Below the pieces are notes generated by a model. The model saw nothing but the letters and a program-made list of their open reading frames with translations, made no database searches and was not told the origin of the DNA. A stretch of DNA of 64,000 nucleotides from Pseudomonas delhiensis (GTDB lineage: Bacteria; Pseudomonadota; Gammaproteobacteria; Pseudomonadales; Pseudomonadaceae): positions 124,001 through 188,000 of the forward strand of contig NZ_FZPC01000006.1 of NCBI RefSeq assembly GCF_900187975.1, given 5' to 3'. This document shows, one piece after another, positions 7,443-15,502 of the stretch. Position 1 is the first letter of the stretch. The number at the start of each line of letters is the position of its first letter. The position numbers and the translations under genes were made by a program.

Positions 7443-10286
7443 TCAGGCGTCGGCCAGGGCCTGGTTCAGCGCGCTTTCCAGGCGCTGCTTGTAGCGCAGG
7501 TAATGGATGCTCTGCAGCGCCGGCTCCGCGGCCACCGCCGACAGGTCGAGGTCGGTGATGTAGCAGGGGTAGCGCTCCTGCCCGCGGCGCTGGGCGAGGA
7601 TGTGCCGGGCCACGGCCTGGAACAGCCCGGCGCCGTACTCCAGCTCGGAAAATTCGCGGTGGTTGCAGTACAGGGTGATGCGCGACCGCTGCCCGGTACC
7701 CGGCTCGACGATCGCCTGGACGTTGTAGTAGGGCCGCTCCTGTGCGCTCGGCGGTACGCTGCGGCGCTCCACCCGGCGAGCCCGCCCGCGGCCGGCCGGT
7801 AGCAATTCGTAATAAAGAATTTCCTGCACCGGCTGCGCCTCGCCCAGCGGCAGCTGCGCGCTGCGCCGGTAGAGCATGGCCTGGAGGAAGCGCTGCAGCG
7901 GCACCAGCAGCGTCTGCTCGTCGTCGCAGGCCTGGCGGCCGTGCCACAGGGAGTTGCGTTCATCCAGCAGGTAGAGCGCGGCCTGGCCCTCGTCCAGGCG
8001 GTAGACCACCTGCAGGCAGCCGGGGCGGCCCAGCGGCAGCACCAGCGCCAGGTCCTCGCCTTCCAGGGCGTGGCGGTCCAGGTGCAGCGGGCTGTAGGCG
8101 CCCTGGCGCTCGCCCAGGTGTTCGAGCAGGGCCGGCAGGTCGGCCAGGCTCTGGTGGCTGACCTGGCCCGGCTGCAGGCGCAGCAGGTGGTACTGCTGGC
8201 GGATCTGCAGCAGGTAGCGGCCGCCGGTGCCGCTGGCCAGCTGGGTGTAGGCGTCCTGGAACAGTGCCTCGACGCGCTGGGCGATGGCCGCCGCGCGGTT
8301 GCGGCAGAAGCAGCGCACCAGCAGGCGTGGCGGCGCGGCGTCGGCGGGCAGGGCGTTGAGGAAGTCGCGCAGGCAGTCGAGCAGCGCGCCGGGGCCGGCG
8401 TAGCGGCTGACCAGCAGTTCGTTCCAGCTGTTCAGGGTGACCTGGTCGAGGGTCAGCACCAGGTTGTCGCGCATGCCGGAGTAGCCCAGCGCGTCGGTGC
8501 GCCCGCTGGTCATGTGCAGGTTGGCCTGGCTGTGCTGGCGCAGCGGGTCGAGGCCGACGTTCACCAGGATCAGCACGCTGGCGGGGGCGCTGGGGCGCAG
8601 CAGGGCGCTTTCGGCGACTTCCTCCAGGGGCATGGGCATGGCCTGCTGCAGGCCGAGCAGCAGGTTGCCCAGCTCGTGCTCGCTCAGGTCGCTGTCGCCG
8701 GGCTGCAGGGACAGCCGGGTGCTGCCGTCGATCACGCCGTTGCGGTGGCTCCAGGCCAGCAGCTCGACCAGCTCGCGGGCGCGCTTGAGCGGCGCGTAGT
8801 CGGCCAGCTCGGCGCCGGTCAGGTTGCCCGGGAACAGCGCCCAGGAGCCGCCCTCGGCGGGGTTGCCGGCGGGCAGGCGGGCGAGGGTGAGGAGGTCTTC
8901 GCCCAGGTCCGGGGCGATGCCCGGGTTGATGTGCTCGATCTTGCCGGCCTTGCGCTCGAAGGCGGCGTACAGCCGTCGGCCGAGCACGCCCAGGTCGCGC
9001 GGGTCGATGCCGCTGGCGGCCTGCTGCTGGCGGGCGAAGCGCGACAGGAAGCGGTAGCTGAAGGTCAGTTCGTTGACCAGGGCGCGGCGCTCCAGGGTGA
9101 CCTGGCGCACCTTCCACTGGCTGCGCGCGTCGAGCAGGCCGAGCACCCGCTCGTCCCAGCCCCAGGCGCCGGCCAGGCGCTCCATCAGCAGGCGCTGCCA
9201 GCTCTTGCGGCCCTGCTGCGGGCGGCGGCTGAGCTTCTTGCCGACCTTCAGGTACAGGCAGCGGCGCACCAGCTCCAGGCGCTCCTGCTCGCCGCGGGCG
9301 AGGAGGTATTCCTCCAGGCGCCGGTAGAGCAGGATGTACGGGTCCAGGTCGTCCAGCGCCAGGCGCCCGGCGTACACCTCGGCCTTGAAGCGCAGGGCCA
9401 GGCAGGCGACCTGCGGGTGCTCGCTGGCGTAGACCTCGCTGAGCAGCAGCTTGAGCACTGCCTTGTAGGGCGAGGAGATGCCCTTGAACAGCTGCCACAT
9501 GCCCGAGCCGACGAACTCGCCGGGCGGGATGTGCGCCAGGTGGCCGAGGTCGAGGACCTCCTCGTGGCGGATGAAGCGCTTGCTCAGCAACTGCTCGACG
9601 TAGTCGCGGTAGCGGCCTTCCTCGTACACCGGCACCAGCCACCACAGCGGCGTGCGGCCGCCGAGCCAGATGGCGGTGCGGTAGAACTCGTCGAGCAGCA
9701 GGTAGTGCTGGCTGGTGCCGCAGTCGTCGGAGGTCAGCCGGGCGTTGCGCGCGCCGCTGACGAAGCCGCGCGGGTCGATGAGGAAGCAGTGTACCTCGGC
9801 GCCCTGGCTGGCGGCCCAGCGCTCCAGCAGCTCGCACTTGCGCTGCAGTTCGGCCACCGCGCCGGGCGCAAGCGCCGGGGCATGGCAGACCCACAGGTCG
9901 AGGTCGCTCCGCTCCTCCTGGGCCACCGTGCCCAGGCTGCCCATCAGGAACAGCCCGTGGATCGGCAGGTCGGCCTCGCCGCGGCGCGGCTTGTAGCTGA
10001 ACGAGCGGGTCAGGCGCTGGGCCTCGGCCAGCAGCGCCTCGTCGGGGACGAAGCCGCACAGCCCCGCCGGGGCGGCGCCGGAGACGTAGCCGGGCAGCAG
10101 CGGGTGGTTGACGTCCAGCAGCAGCGGCAGCAGGCGCAGCACCAGCTGCTGACGGCTCGACAGCGCGGCCATGGCGCGCTCCAGGCGCCCCTGGTTGACC
10201 GCCAGGAAGCGCTTGCGCAGGCGCGCCAGGACCTTGCGGTCGATGCCGTCGTCGATGTCCGGACGAATCTCGTGGGTGAAGGTCAT
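7443..10286 (-). CDS. cyaA: Class I adenylate cyclase
   Basis: CyaA converts ATP to cyclic AMP, the ligand of Vfr/CRP in pseudomonads. The 947-residue protein is full length for class I enzymes. The N-terminal catalytic domain contains the nucleotidyltransferase motif FLMGSLGTVAQEERSDLDLW, with its paired aspartates, around residues 115-135. The C-terminal half is the family's regulatory region. Start ATG at 10286 gives MTFTHEIRPDIDDGIDRKVL. In P. aeruginosa CyaA is the minor cyclase beside CyaB. A very long antisense frame (7941-10433) is a GC-driven shadow. Confidence 0.95.
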   Translation of the reverse strand: MTFTHEIRPDIDDGIDRKVLARLRKRFLAVNQGRLERAMAALSSRQQLVLRLLPLLLDVNHPLLPGYVSGAAPAGLCGFVPDEALLAEAQRLTRSFSYKPRRGEADLPIHGLFLMGSLGTVAQEERSDLDLWVCHAPALAPGAVAELQRKCELLERWAASQGAEVHCFLIDPRGFVSGARNARLTSDDCGTSQHYLLLDEFYRTAIWLGGRTPLWWLVPVYEEGRYRDYVEQLLSKRFIRHEEVLDLGHLAHIPPGEFVGSGMWQLFKGISSPYKAVLKLLLSEVYASEHPQVACLALRFKAEVYAGRLALDDLDPYILLYRRLEEYLLARGEQERLELVRRCLYLKVGKKLSRRPQQGRKSWQRLLMERLAGAWGWDERVLGLLDARSQWKVRQVTLERRALVNELTFSYRFLSRFARQQQAASGIDPRDLGVLGRRLYAAFERKAGKIEHINPGIAPDLGEDLLTLARLPAGNPAEGGSWALFPGNLTGAELADYAPLKRARELVELLAWSHRNGVIDGSTRLSLQPGDSDLSEHELGNLLLGLQQAMPMPLEEVAESALLRPSAPASVLILVNVGLDPLRQHSQANLHMTSGRTDALGYSGMRDNLVLTLDQVTLNSWNELLVSRYAGPGALLDCLRDFLNALPADAAPPRLLVRCFCRNRAAAIAQRVEALFQDAYTQLASGTGGRYLLQIRQQYHLLRLQPGQVSHQSLADLPALLEHLGERQGAYSPLHLDRHALEGEDLALVLPLGRPGCLQVVYRLDEGQAALYLLDERNSLWHGRQACDDEQTLLVPLQRFLQAMLYRRSAQLPLGEAQPVQEILYYELLPAGRGRARRVERRSVPPSAQERPYYNVQAIVEPGTGQRSRITLYCNHREFSELEYGAGLFQAVARHILAQRRGQERYPCYITDLDLSAVAAEPALQSIHYLRYKQRLESALNQALADA

Positions 10287-10419
10287 GGCCTGCCGCGGTC
10301 AGCTGTCGGGCGGGCATGGCTGAATGCCATTACCCTGTGCTCTGCACTGTATATCGACCGCGGCGGGGCTGTCCTTGAGGGATTGGGGGAGGGCCGCCGA
10401 TGGATGGCGGCCGCAGGGG

Positions 10420-10656
10420 TCAGGCAGGCTTGAGGATGCCCAGCAGCACCTGGGCGTGTTCGGCGGCGTCCAGCCCCAGGCTGGTCAGGTAGCCGCCGTC
10501 GGGCTGGTCGATCAGGCCCTTGGCGTGCAACCGCCCGGCTGCCGCCACGGCCGTCGGGGCCGCGTCATGGTGGATCTTCAGGCCTGCCTGGGTGTTCTCG
10601 AGATCGAACAGGGCAAGCAATTCCAGTTCCGCTACCAGCTCTTGGGTGAAGGCCAT
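10420..10656 (-). CDS. Small DNA-binding-like protein, TIGR02647 family
   Basis: The 78-residue product (MAFTQELVAELELLALFDLE) matches the TIGR02647 family of short winged-helix-like proteins found in pseudomonads and relatives. It has an N-terminal helix, a central AAAGRLHAKGLIDQPDGGYLTS resembling a recognition helix and wing, and a C-terminal LGLDAAEHAQVLLGIL. An ATG 45 bases upstream was rejected because the extra residues are not conserved-looking. The gene is co-directional with the next small gene. No partner or target is evident. Confidence 0.75.
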   Translation of the reverse strand: MAFTQELVAELELLALFDLENTQAGLKIHHDAAPTAVAAAGRLHAKGLIDQPDGGYLTSLGLDAAEHAQVLLGILKPA

Positions 10657-10717
10657 GGCGACTCCTCGGTGGCGATGTGGCCCCAGTTTAGCCACAGCCA
10701 CCCCGCGCTCGGCAAGC

Positions 10718-10990
10718 TCATTCCTCGCCGGGCAGCTGCGGCAGATCGCGCAGGGCCTGCTCGTACCAGGCTCCGTCGAAGGCGCGGTCCTCGGCGAGCA
10801 TCGCCTGGATCTCGTGGGCCAGCACCATGGCCATCATCTCCAGGGCCTCCTCGCGCCCGTAGCCGACCAGGGCCAGCTTGTTGAACACCGCGCGGGCCGC
10901 CGCCGGCTCGCCGCCCTCGATCTGGTTCTCGATGGCCTGGATCAGGGTCTCTGCGGCGAAGGATTCTTCGCTGTCGTCGATGTCGCTCAT
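10718..10990 (-). CDS. Conserved small acidic protein of unknown function
   Basis: This 90-residue protein is strongly acidic and all-helical by appearance. A core, IQAIENQIEGGEPAAARAVF and LVGYGREEALEMMAMVLAHE, looks like a helical hairpin repeat. No enzymatic motif, signal peptide or membrane segment is visible. It lies between the TIGR02647 gene and corA and is divergent from corA with an 89-base gap. I recall an equivalent small gene near corA in P. aeruginosa but no function. Confidence 0.75.
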   Translation of the reverse strand: MSDIDDSEESFAAETLIQAIENQIEGGEPAAARAVFNKLALVGYGREEALEMMAMVLAHEIQAMLAEDRAFDGAWYEQALRDLPQLPGEE

Positions 10991-11079
10991 GCCGGGTGGC
11001 TCCGTGCGGGCTTGTGCAGCCGGGGGAAGTTGTCCAACCTGCGCTGACCTGGATGGCCGCAGAAGGACGCGGATGCGAC

Positions 11080-12066
11080 ATGATCACCTATTACACCCTC
11101 GACGGCGACCGTCTGCAGCGCCACACCGGCGAAGCCGGCGCGGCCATGCCGCCGGGCACGCTGTGGATCGACCTGCTGCACCCCACGGAGGAGGAGGAGC
11201 GCGCGCTGGAATCCTTCATCGAAGTGGACGTGCCGACCCGCGAGGAAATGGCCGAGATCGAGGACTCCTCGCGCTTCTACGAGAACAAGGGCGCGCTGTA
11301 CATGACCACCTCGGTGGTCAGCGGCATCCGCGAGCACCGGCCGAGCACCGCGGAAGTCACCTGCGTGCTCACCCCGCAGTGGCTGGTGACGGTGCGCTAC
11401 GCCGACGTGCTGTCGTTCCGCACCTTCGAGACGCGGGTGCAGCGCAGCGGCTGCAGGGGCACCAGCGACCTGCTGTTCGTCAGCCTGATGGATGCGGTGG
11501 TCGACCGCATCGCCGACGTGCTGGAGTCGGTGCAGGGCCAGCTGGACACGCTGTCGCGGGACATCTTCACCGACCACGGCGAGCTGCCCCGCTCCCGCGT
11601 GCCCAAGACTGACCTGCAGCAGATCGTCAAGCACCTGGGGCGGATGAACTCGCTGCTGTCCAAGCTCAACGAGAGCCTGCTCAGCGTCAGCCGGCCGCTG
11701 GCCTACTTCCGCCAGAGCGGCAACGGCAACGCCTGGATCAGCGAGGAGGCGCGCCTGGGCATGAAGTCGGTGGAGCGCGACGTGCGTTCGCTGGGCGACT
11801 ACCAGTCGAAGATGTCCGCGGAGATCACCTTCCTGCTCGACGCCACCCTGGGCCTGATCAACATCGAGCAGAACAGCATCATCAAGGTGTTCTCCATCGC
11901 CGCGGTGCTGTTCCTGCCGCCGACCCTGGTGGCCAGCGTGTACGGCATGAACTTCCAGCACATGCCGGAGCTGGCCTGGGCGGCCGGCTACCCCATGGCG
12001 CTGGTGGGCATGGTGGTCTCGGCGATCATCCCCTACCTCTGGTTCAAGTACCGCGGCTGGCTGTAG
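11080..12066 (+). CDS. corA: CorA-type magnesium/divalent cation channel
   Basis: CorA is a homopentameric inner-membrane Mg2+ channel that also passes Co2+ and Ni2+. The 328-residue protein has the large cytoplasmic N-terminal domain and two C-terminal membrane helices. The first ends in the invariant selectivity motif YGMN (VASVYGMNFQHMPEL), and the protein closes with the basic tail FKYRGWL. ATG at 11080 (MITYYTLDGDRL) was chosen over an upstream ATG at 10996, which overlaps the neighbouring promoter region and adds an unrelated 28 residues. Confidence 0.94.
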   Translation: MITYYTLDGDRLQRHTGEAGAAMPPGTLWIDLLHPTEEEERALESFIEVDVPTREEMAEIEDSSRFYENKGALYMTTSVVSGIREHRPSTAEVTCVLTPQWLVTVRYADVLSFRTFETRVQRSGCRGTSDLLFVSLMDAVVDRIADVLESVQGQLDTLSRDIFTDHGELPRSRVPKTDLQQIVKHLGRMNSLLSKLNESLLSVSRPLAYFRQSGNGNAWISEEARLGMKSVERDVRSLGDYQSKMSAEITFLLDATLGLINIEQNSIIKVFSIAAVLFLPPTLVASVYGMNFQHMPELAWAAGYPMALVGMVVSAIIPYLWFKYRGWL

Positions 12067-12088
12067 CACCGGCGGGGCGCGCCTGGCG

Positions 12089-12102
12089 TTGACGTCGATC
12101 AA
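12089..12102 (+). promoter_or_regulatory. FNR-class (Anr/Dnr) box upstream of ppk2
   Basis: TTGACGTCGATCAA matches the Anr/Dnr/FNR consensus TTGAT-N4-ATCAA at nine of ten conserved positions. It is centred about 70 bases before the ppk2 start codon, compatible with activation of a promoter lying between. It is a prediction from motif only. Confidence 0.5.
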
Positions 12103-12165
12103 GAACGCCGTATCCGGCGGCCAGCACAGTGGAGGGATTACCCGCCCGTCTCACAGGAGGAGACC

Positions 12166-13176
12166 ATGCCGCAGCCCGACCCCAAGACCCCGCCCGTCCT
12201 CGCCGCCCTGGAGGCCCCGACGCCGACCCGCGGCGGCGAGGAGATCCGCGCCCAGAGCCATGGCCCCGTCGCCCTCACCGTGGCCATGGCGCCGCGCGGC
12301 AGCAACGAGGATTCCGGCTCCGCCGGCCTGCCCTCGGCCTACCCCTACCGCAAGCGCCTGCAGCGCAAGGAGTACGAGGCGCTCAAGGCGCAGTTGCAGG
12401 TGGAGCTGCTGAAGGTGCAGAGCTGGGTGAAGGAGACCGGGCAGCGCATCGTGGTGCTCTTCGAGGGCCGCGACGCCGCCGGCAAGGGCGGCACCATCAA
12501 GCGCTTCATGGAGCACCTGAACCCGCGTGGCGCGCGGGTCGTGGCCCTGGAGAAGCCCAGCGACGCGGAAAGCGGCCAGTGGTACTTCCAGCGCTACATC
12601 CAGCACCTGCCCACCGCGGGGGAAATGGTCTTCTTCGACCGCTCCTGGTACAACCGCGCCGGCGTCGAGCGGGTGATGGGCTTCTGCACGCCGCGCCAGT
12701 ACCTGGAGTTCATGCAGCAGACGCCGGAACTGGAGCGCATGCTGGTGCGCAACGGCATCCAGCTGTTCAAGTACTGGTTCTCGGTCAGCCGCGAGGAACA
12801 GCTGCGGCGCTTCGTGTCGCGCCGCGACGACCCGCTCAAGCACTGGAAGCTGTCGCCGATCGACATCCAGTCGCTGGACCGCTGGGACGACTACACCCAG
12901 GCCAAGGAGGCGATGTTCTTCCACACCGACACCGCCGATGCGCCCTGGGTGGTGGTCAAGTCCGACGACAAGAAGCGTGCGCGGCTGAACTGCCTGCGCC
13001 ACTTCCTGCACACGCTGGACTACCCCGGCAAGGACCTGGCCATCGCCCACGCCCCCGACCCGCTGCTGGTGGGGCGCGCGGCCCAGCTGGACCGCGACGA
13101 GCTGGCGCGCCCGCATGCCGTGCCGTCGGCGCCGCGGGAGGCCGAGGTCGAGGTCGAGCCGGCACCGGCGGCCTGA
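12166..13176 (+). CDS. ppk2: Polyphosphate kinase 2 (class I PPK2)
   Basis: PPK2 uses polyphosphate to phosphorylate nucleoside diphosphates; the P. aeruginosa enzyme prefers GDP. The 336 residues include Walker A (FEGRDAAGKGGTIKRF), the lid-region basic residues, and Walker B (FFDRSWYNRAGVERVMGFC). The length and single PPK2 domain fit class I. The N-terminal 60 residues are low-complexity and proline-rich; the C-terminal tail is rich in E, V and A. A very strong ribosome site, AGGAGGAG, precedes the ATG. An FNR-class box upstream suggests induction at low oxygen. The convergent neighbour ends 25 bases downstream. Confidence 0.94.
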   Translation: MPQPDPKTPPVLAALEAPTPTRGGEEIRAQSHGPVALTVAMAPRGSNEDSGSAGLPSAYPYRKRLQRKEYEALKAQLQVELLKVQSWVKETGQRIVVLFEGRDAAGKGGTIKRFMEHLNPRGARVVALEKPSDAESGQWYFQRYIQHLPTAGEMVFFDRSWYNRAGVERVMGFCTPRQYLEFMQQTPELERMLVRNGIQLFKYWFSVSREEQLRRFVSRRDDPLKHWKLSPIDIQSLDRWDDYTQAKEAMFFHTDTADAPWVVVKSDDKKRARLNCLRHFLHTLDYPGKDLAIAHAPDPLLVGRAAQLDRDELARPHAVPSAPREAEVEVEPAPAA

Positions 13177-13177
13177 G

Positions 13178-13199
13178 GGGGCGCCGGGAAGGCGCCCGC
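13178..13199. terminator. Hairpin between convergent genes
   Basis: GGGCGCC and GGCGCCC form a short stem between the ppk2 stop and the stop of the convergent secreted-protein gene. No T-run follows, so it may act only as an mRNA 3' end structure. Confidence 0.4.
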
Positions 13200-13201
13200 C
13201 G

Positions 13202-13966
13202 CTACTGCGCCTGGCTGAGCCGCATGAGCTGGTCGGTCAGCTCGCGGGCGTGGCGCTCGACGATGATCGGCGCCCAGGGCCGGCCGGAGGCGCTGACCAG
13301 GGCGTTGCTCTTGCTGTTCATGTCGCCCAGGGCCGTGCTCAGGTAGTTCCAGCGCATCTGCAGCTTGCTGCTCGCCGTGCCCGGCGGCAGGCGGGAAAGG
13401 CTGTTGCCGATCAGCGGCAGCAGCGTCTTCTCGTCCTGGCCGATGTAGGTCTGCGGCGCCTCGCGGGCGATCTCCAGGACGCCCAGGTAGGCGCGCGCCA
13501 GGTATTGCGCGGTCAGGTATTCGACGCGCACCGGCAGTTGCCACAGCGGCAGCTCGTTGGCGCCGGCCGGCGGCACGAAGCGCTCGACCTGGCCGAGGAA
13601 GTCGCGCAGGGCGCGGCTCAGGTCCGCCAGGTAGGTCCAGGGCAGGTCCTCTTCCCTGGGCCCGTAGGTGGTGCCGGCGCGGACCTGGCCCTGCAGCGCC
13701 TGGTAGGCCTTGCGTAGGCCGTCGTCGGCCTTGGCGTAGCCCTTGACCGCGGCATCCAGGGCGGCCAGGTCGGCCTTCAGCTGGTTGGCGTGGACCTCCT
13801 GGAAGCCTTCGCCGCGCAGCAGCAACAGGCTGCCCAGGGCCCGGCAGGCGTTGACCTGCATGCTCTGCAGCTGCAGCTCGTCGCTGGGCAGGTTGGCCCG
13901 GGCGGGCAGGGTGAACAAAGCGAACAGACACAGGAACAGGTACTGCAGGAGATGCTTGCGGTTCAT
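13202..13966 (-). CDS. Secreted protein of unknown function
   Basis: The 254-residue product carries a clear Sec signal peptide (LLQYLFLCLFALFTLPARA, cleavage near residue 25). The mature part is mostly helical and soluble, with few charged clusters and one cysteine at about residue 42. It contains no motif I recognise. The conserved-looking stretch LPLWQLPVRVEYLTAQYLAR may mark a domain core. A periplasmic location is inferred from the signal. It is convergent with ppk2, but nothing else ties it to polyphosphate. Confidence 0.75.
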   Translation of the reverse strand: MNRKHLLQYLFLCLFALFTLPARANLPSDELQLQSMQVNACRALGSLLLLRGEGFQEVHANQLKADLAALDAAVKGYAKADDGLRKAYQALQGQVRAGTTYGPREEDLPWTYLADLSRALRDFLGQVERFVPPAGANELPLWQLPVRVEYLTAQYLARAYLGVLEIAREAPQTYIGQDEKTLLPLIGNSLSRLPPGTASSKLQMRWNYLSTALGDMNSKSNALVSASGRPWAPIIVERHARELTDQLMRLSQAQ

Positions 13967-14198
13967 GGCGGGAATTTCCCTGTTGTTCTTGTTGGCCGCC
14001 TGGCCACGCCGAGATGGGCGTGGCGGGTTCGCGGATTGCGCCGGCCGTGCCTGGCCGGCCGGCGCCCTGCGCGGGGGCGCCGAACCGGGGCGCGCTCCCC
14101 CGGCGCCCCGCCCCGTGATCCGGGGCTTGCAACAGGCTAGCGGCTAGGCGGGCCGGTGCAACCATCCGAAAGAGTGATTTGCCATCATCTTCAGGCTG
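13967..14198. other. GC-rich gap without a gene
   Basis: These 232 bases hold the presumed promoter of the secreted-protein gene and the 3' end of the Crp/Fnr transcript. The centre is very GC-rich, with repeated GGCGCC/GGGGCG words (about 14055-14115) that could form a hairpin. I see no supported reading frame. Confidence 0.4.
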
Positions 14199-14894
14199 TC
14201 ATGCCGGATCGCCGGCGGCCAGGCGCAGGCCGTGGGCGTCGAGGATCTCGATGCCGGCATAGCTCAGGCGCAGCACGCCGCGGGCCTCCAGCTCCTTGAG
14301 CAGGTGGTTGGTGGTCTGCCGCGACAGCCCGAGCATGGCCGCCAGCTGTTCCTGGGGCAGGTGCAGTTCGCGCTGGCTGGCCTGGGCCTCGCCGTAGCTG
14401 GCGGCCAGCATCAGCAGGCGCCGCGCCAGGCGTTGCGCGGCCGGGAGCAGGGCCTGTTCCTCCAGCACGGTGAAGGCCAGGCGCAGCTTGTGGCTCATCA
14501 GCAGGGCGAAGTCGCGCCAGTACTGCGGCTTCTCGGCCAGCAGCGCCTGCAGCGCCGGCAGCGGCACCTGCAGCAGGGTGGTGGGGCCTTCTGCGTAGGC
14601 GTCGTGGGTGCGCGGCTGGCCGTCGAACAGGCAGATCTCGCCGAACCAGTTGGGCGCTTCCACCAGCGCCAGCAGCGCCTCCTTGCCGCTGGCGCCCACC
14701 GCGCCGACGCGCATCCGCCCTTCGACCACGCAGTACAGCCCGCAGGGGGCGTCGCCGCGGGCGAACAGGCGCTGCCCGGCGGGCAGGCGACGGACGATGG
14801 CGGCCTGGCCGAGGGCTTCGCGCAGTTCGGCGGGCAGGTGCTGGAACCAGCGGCCGGAGGCGATGCGTTGCAGGCAGTCGGCGGTGTCGGGCAT
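14199..14894 (-). CDS. Crp/Fnr family transcriptional regulator
   Basis: The 231-residue protein has an N-terminal cyclic-nucleotide-binding-type beta-roll (about 20-135, with VVEGRMRVGAVGASGKEALL and WFGEICLFDG). A dimer helix and a C-terminal winged helix-turn-helix follow (LPQEQLAAMLGLSRQTTNHLLKELEARGVL). The four clustered N-terminal cysteines of FNR/Anr are absent, so it is not an oxygen-sensing Fe-S FNR. Whether it binds cyclic AMP cannot be said. A 16-base palindrome sits just upstream of its start, between it and the divergent Mpo1-like gene. Confidence 0.88.
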   Translation of the reverse strand: MPDTADCLQRIASGRWFQHLPAELREALGQAAIVRRLPAGQRLFARGDAPCGLYCVVEGRMRVGAVGASGKEALLALVEAPNWFGEICLFDGQPRTHDAYAEGPTTLLQVPLPALQALLAEKPQYWRDFALLMSHKLRLAFTVLEEQALLPAAQRLARRLLMLAASYGEAQASQRELHLPQEQLAAMLGLSRQTTNHLLKELEARGVLRLSYAGIEILDAHGLRLAAGDPA

Positions 14895-14900
14895 GGGCTT

Positions 14901-14916
14901 TGTCGGCTAGTTGACA
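14901..14916. promoter_or_regulatory. Palindrome between Crp/Fnr gene and Mpo1-like gene
   Basis: TGTCGGCTAGTTGACA has symmetric TGTC/GACA arms and a central CTAG (12 of 16 positions symmetric). It lies in the 79-base gap between divergent genes, 7 bases before the regulator's start. It is a candidate autoregulatory site for the Crp/Fnr protein. Confidence 0.35.
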
Positions 14917-14973
14917 GAGTGGTACTGCAGTCCAAGCCATGATGCCAGTACCTTGCCCGAGAACGACAGAACA

Positions 14974-15498
14974 ATGAAAACACTCGTCGATCACCTGGCG
15001 CAGTACGCGGCCTACCACCGCGACCGGCGCAACATCCTCAGCCACTTCATCGGCATCCCGATGATCGTCCTGTCCATCGCCGTGCTGCTGTCGCGCCCGG
15101 GCCTGGAGGTCGGCGGCCTGTTGCTGGCCCCGGCGACCCTGCTGGCGCTGGCCTCCCTGGTGTTCTACCTGCGCCTGGACCTGCGCTTCGGCGTGCTCAT
15201 GGGCGTGCTCCTGGCGCTGTCGCTGTGGGCCGGCGCGGTGCTGGCCGCGGGTAGCACCGCCAGCTGGCTGGCCTGGGGCATCGGCCTGTTCGTGGTGGGC
15301 TGGGTGATCCAGTTCGTCGGCCACTGGTACGAGGGACGCAAGCCGGCCTTCGTCGACGACCTGGTGGGGCTGATCGTCGGCCCGCTGTTCGTCGCCGCCG
15401 AGGCGGCCTTCCTGCTCGGCCTGCGCGACGAGGTGCGCCGCGCCGTCGAGGAACGCGCCGGGCCGACCTGCATCCGCGAGCGCAAGGCCGCGGCCTGA
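14974..15498 (+). CDS. Mpo1-like / DUF962 membrane protein
   Basis: The 174-residue protein resembles the Mpo1 (YGL010w, DUF962) family of iron-dependent dioxygenases that shorten 2-hydroxy fatty acids by one carbon in yeast. The histidine motifs are visible: YHRDRRNILSHFIGIP near the N-terminus and VGHWYEGRKPAF near residue 122. Three to four membrane segments lie between about residues 25 and 112 and again near the C-terminus. ATG at 14974 was preferred because the family motif begins a few residues later. It is divergent from the Crp/Fnr gene and may be its target. Activity in bacteria is inferred. Confidence 0.8.
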   Translation: MKTLVDHLAQYAAYHRDRRNILSHFIGIPMIVLSIAVLLSRPGLEVGGLLLAPATLLALASLVFYLRLDLRFGVLMGVLLALSLWAGAVLAAGSTASWLAWGIGLFVVGWVIQFVGHWYEGRKPAFVDDLVGLIVGPLFVAAEAAFLLGLRDEVRRAVEERAGPTCIRERKAAA

Positions 15499-15502
15499 GG
15501 CC

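Noticed and set aside
7941-10433. 830-residue open frame on the plus strand
   Set aside because: It is wholly antisense to cyaA, low-complexity (Q, A, V, G, L rich) and lacks a ribosome site; a GC-bias shadow.
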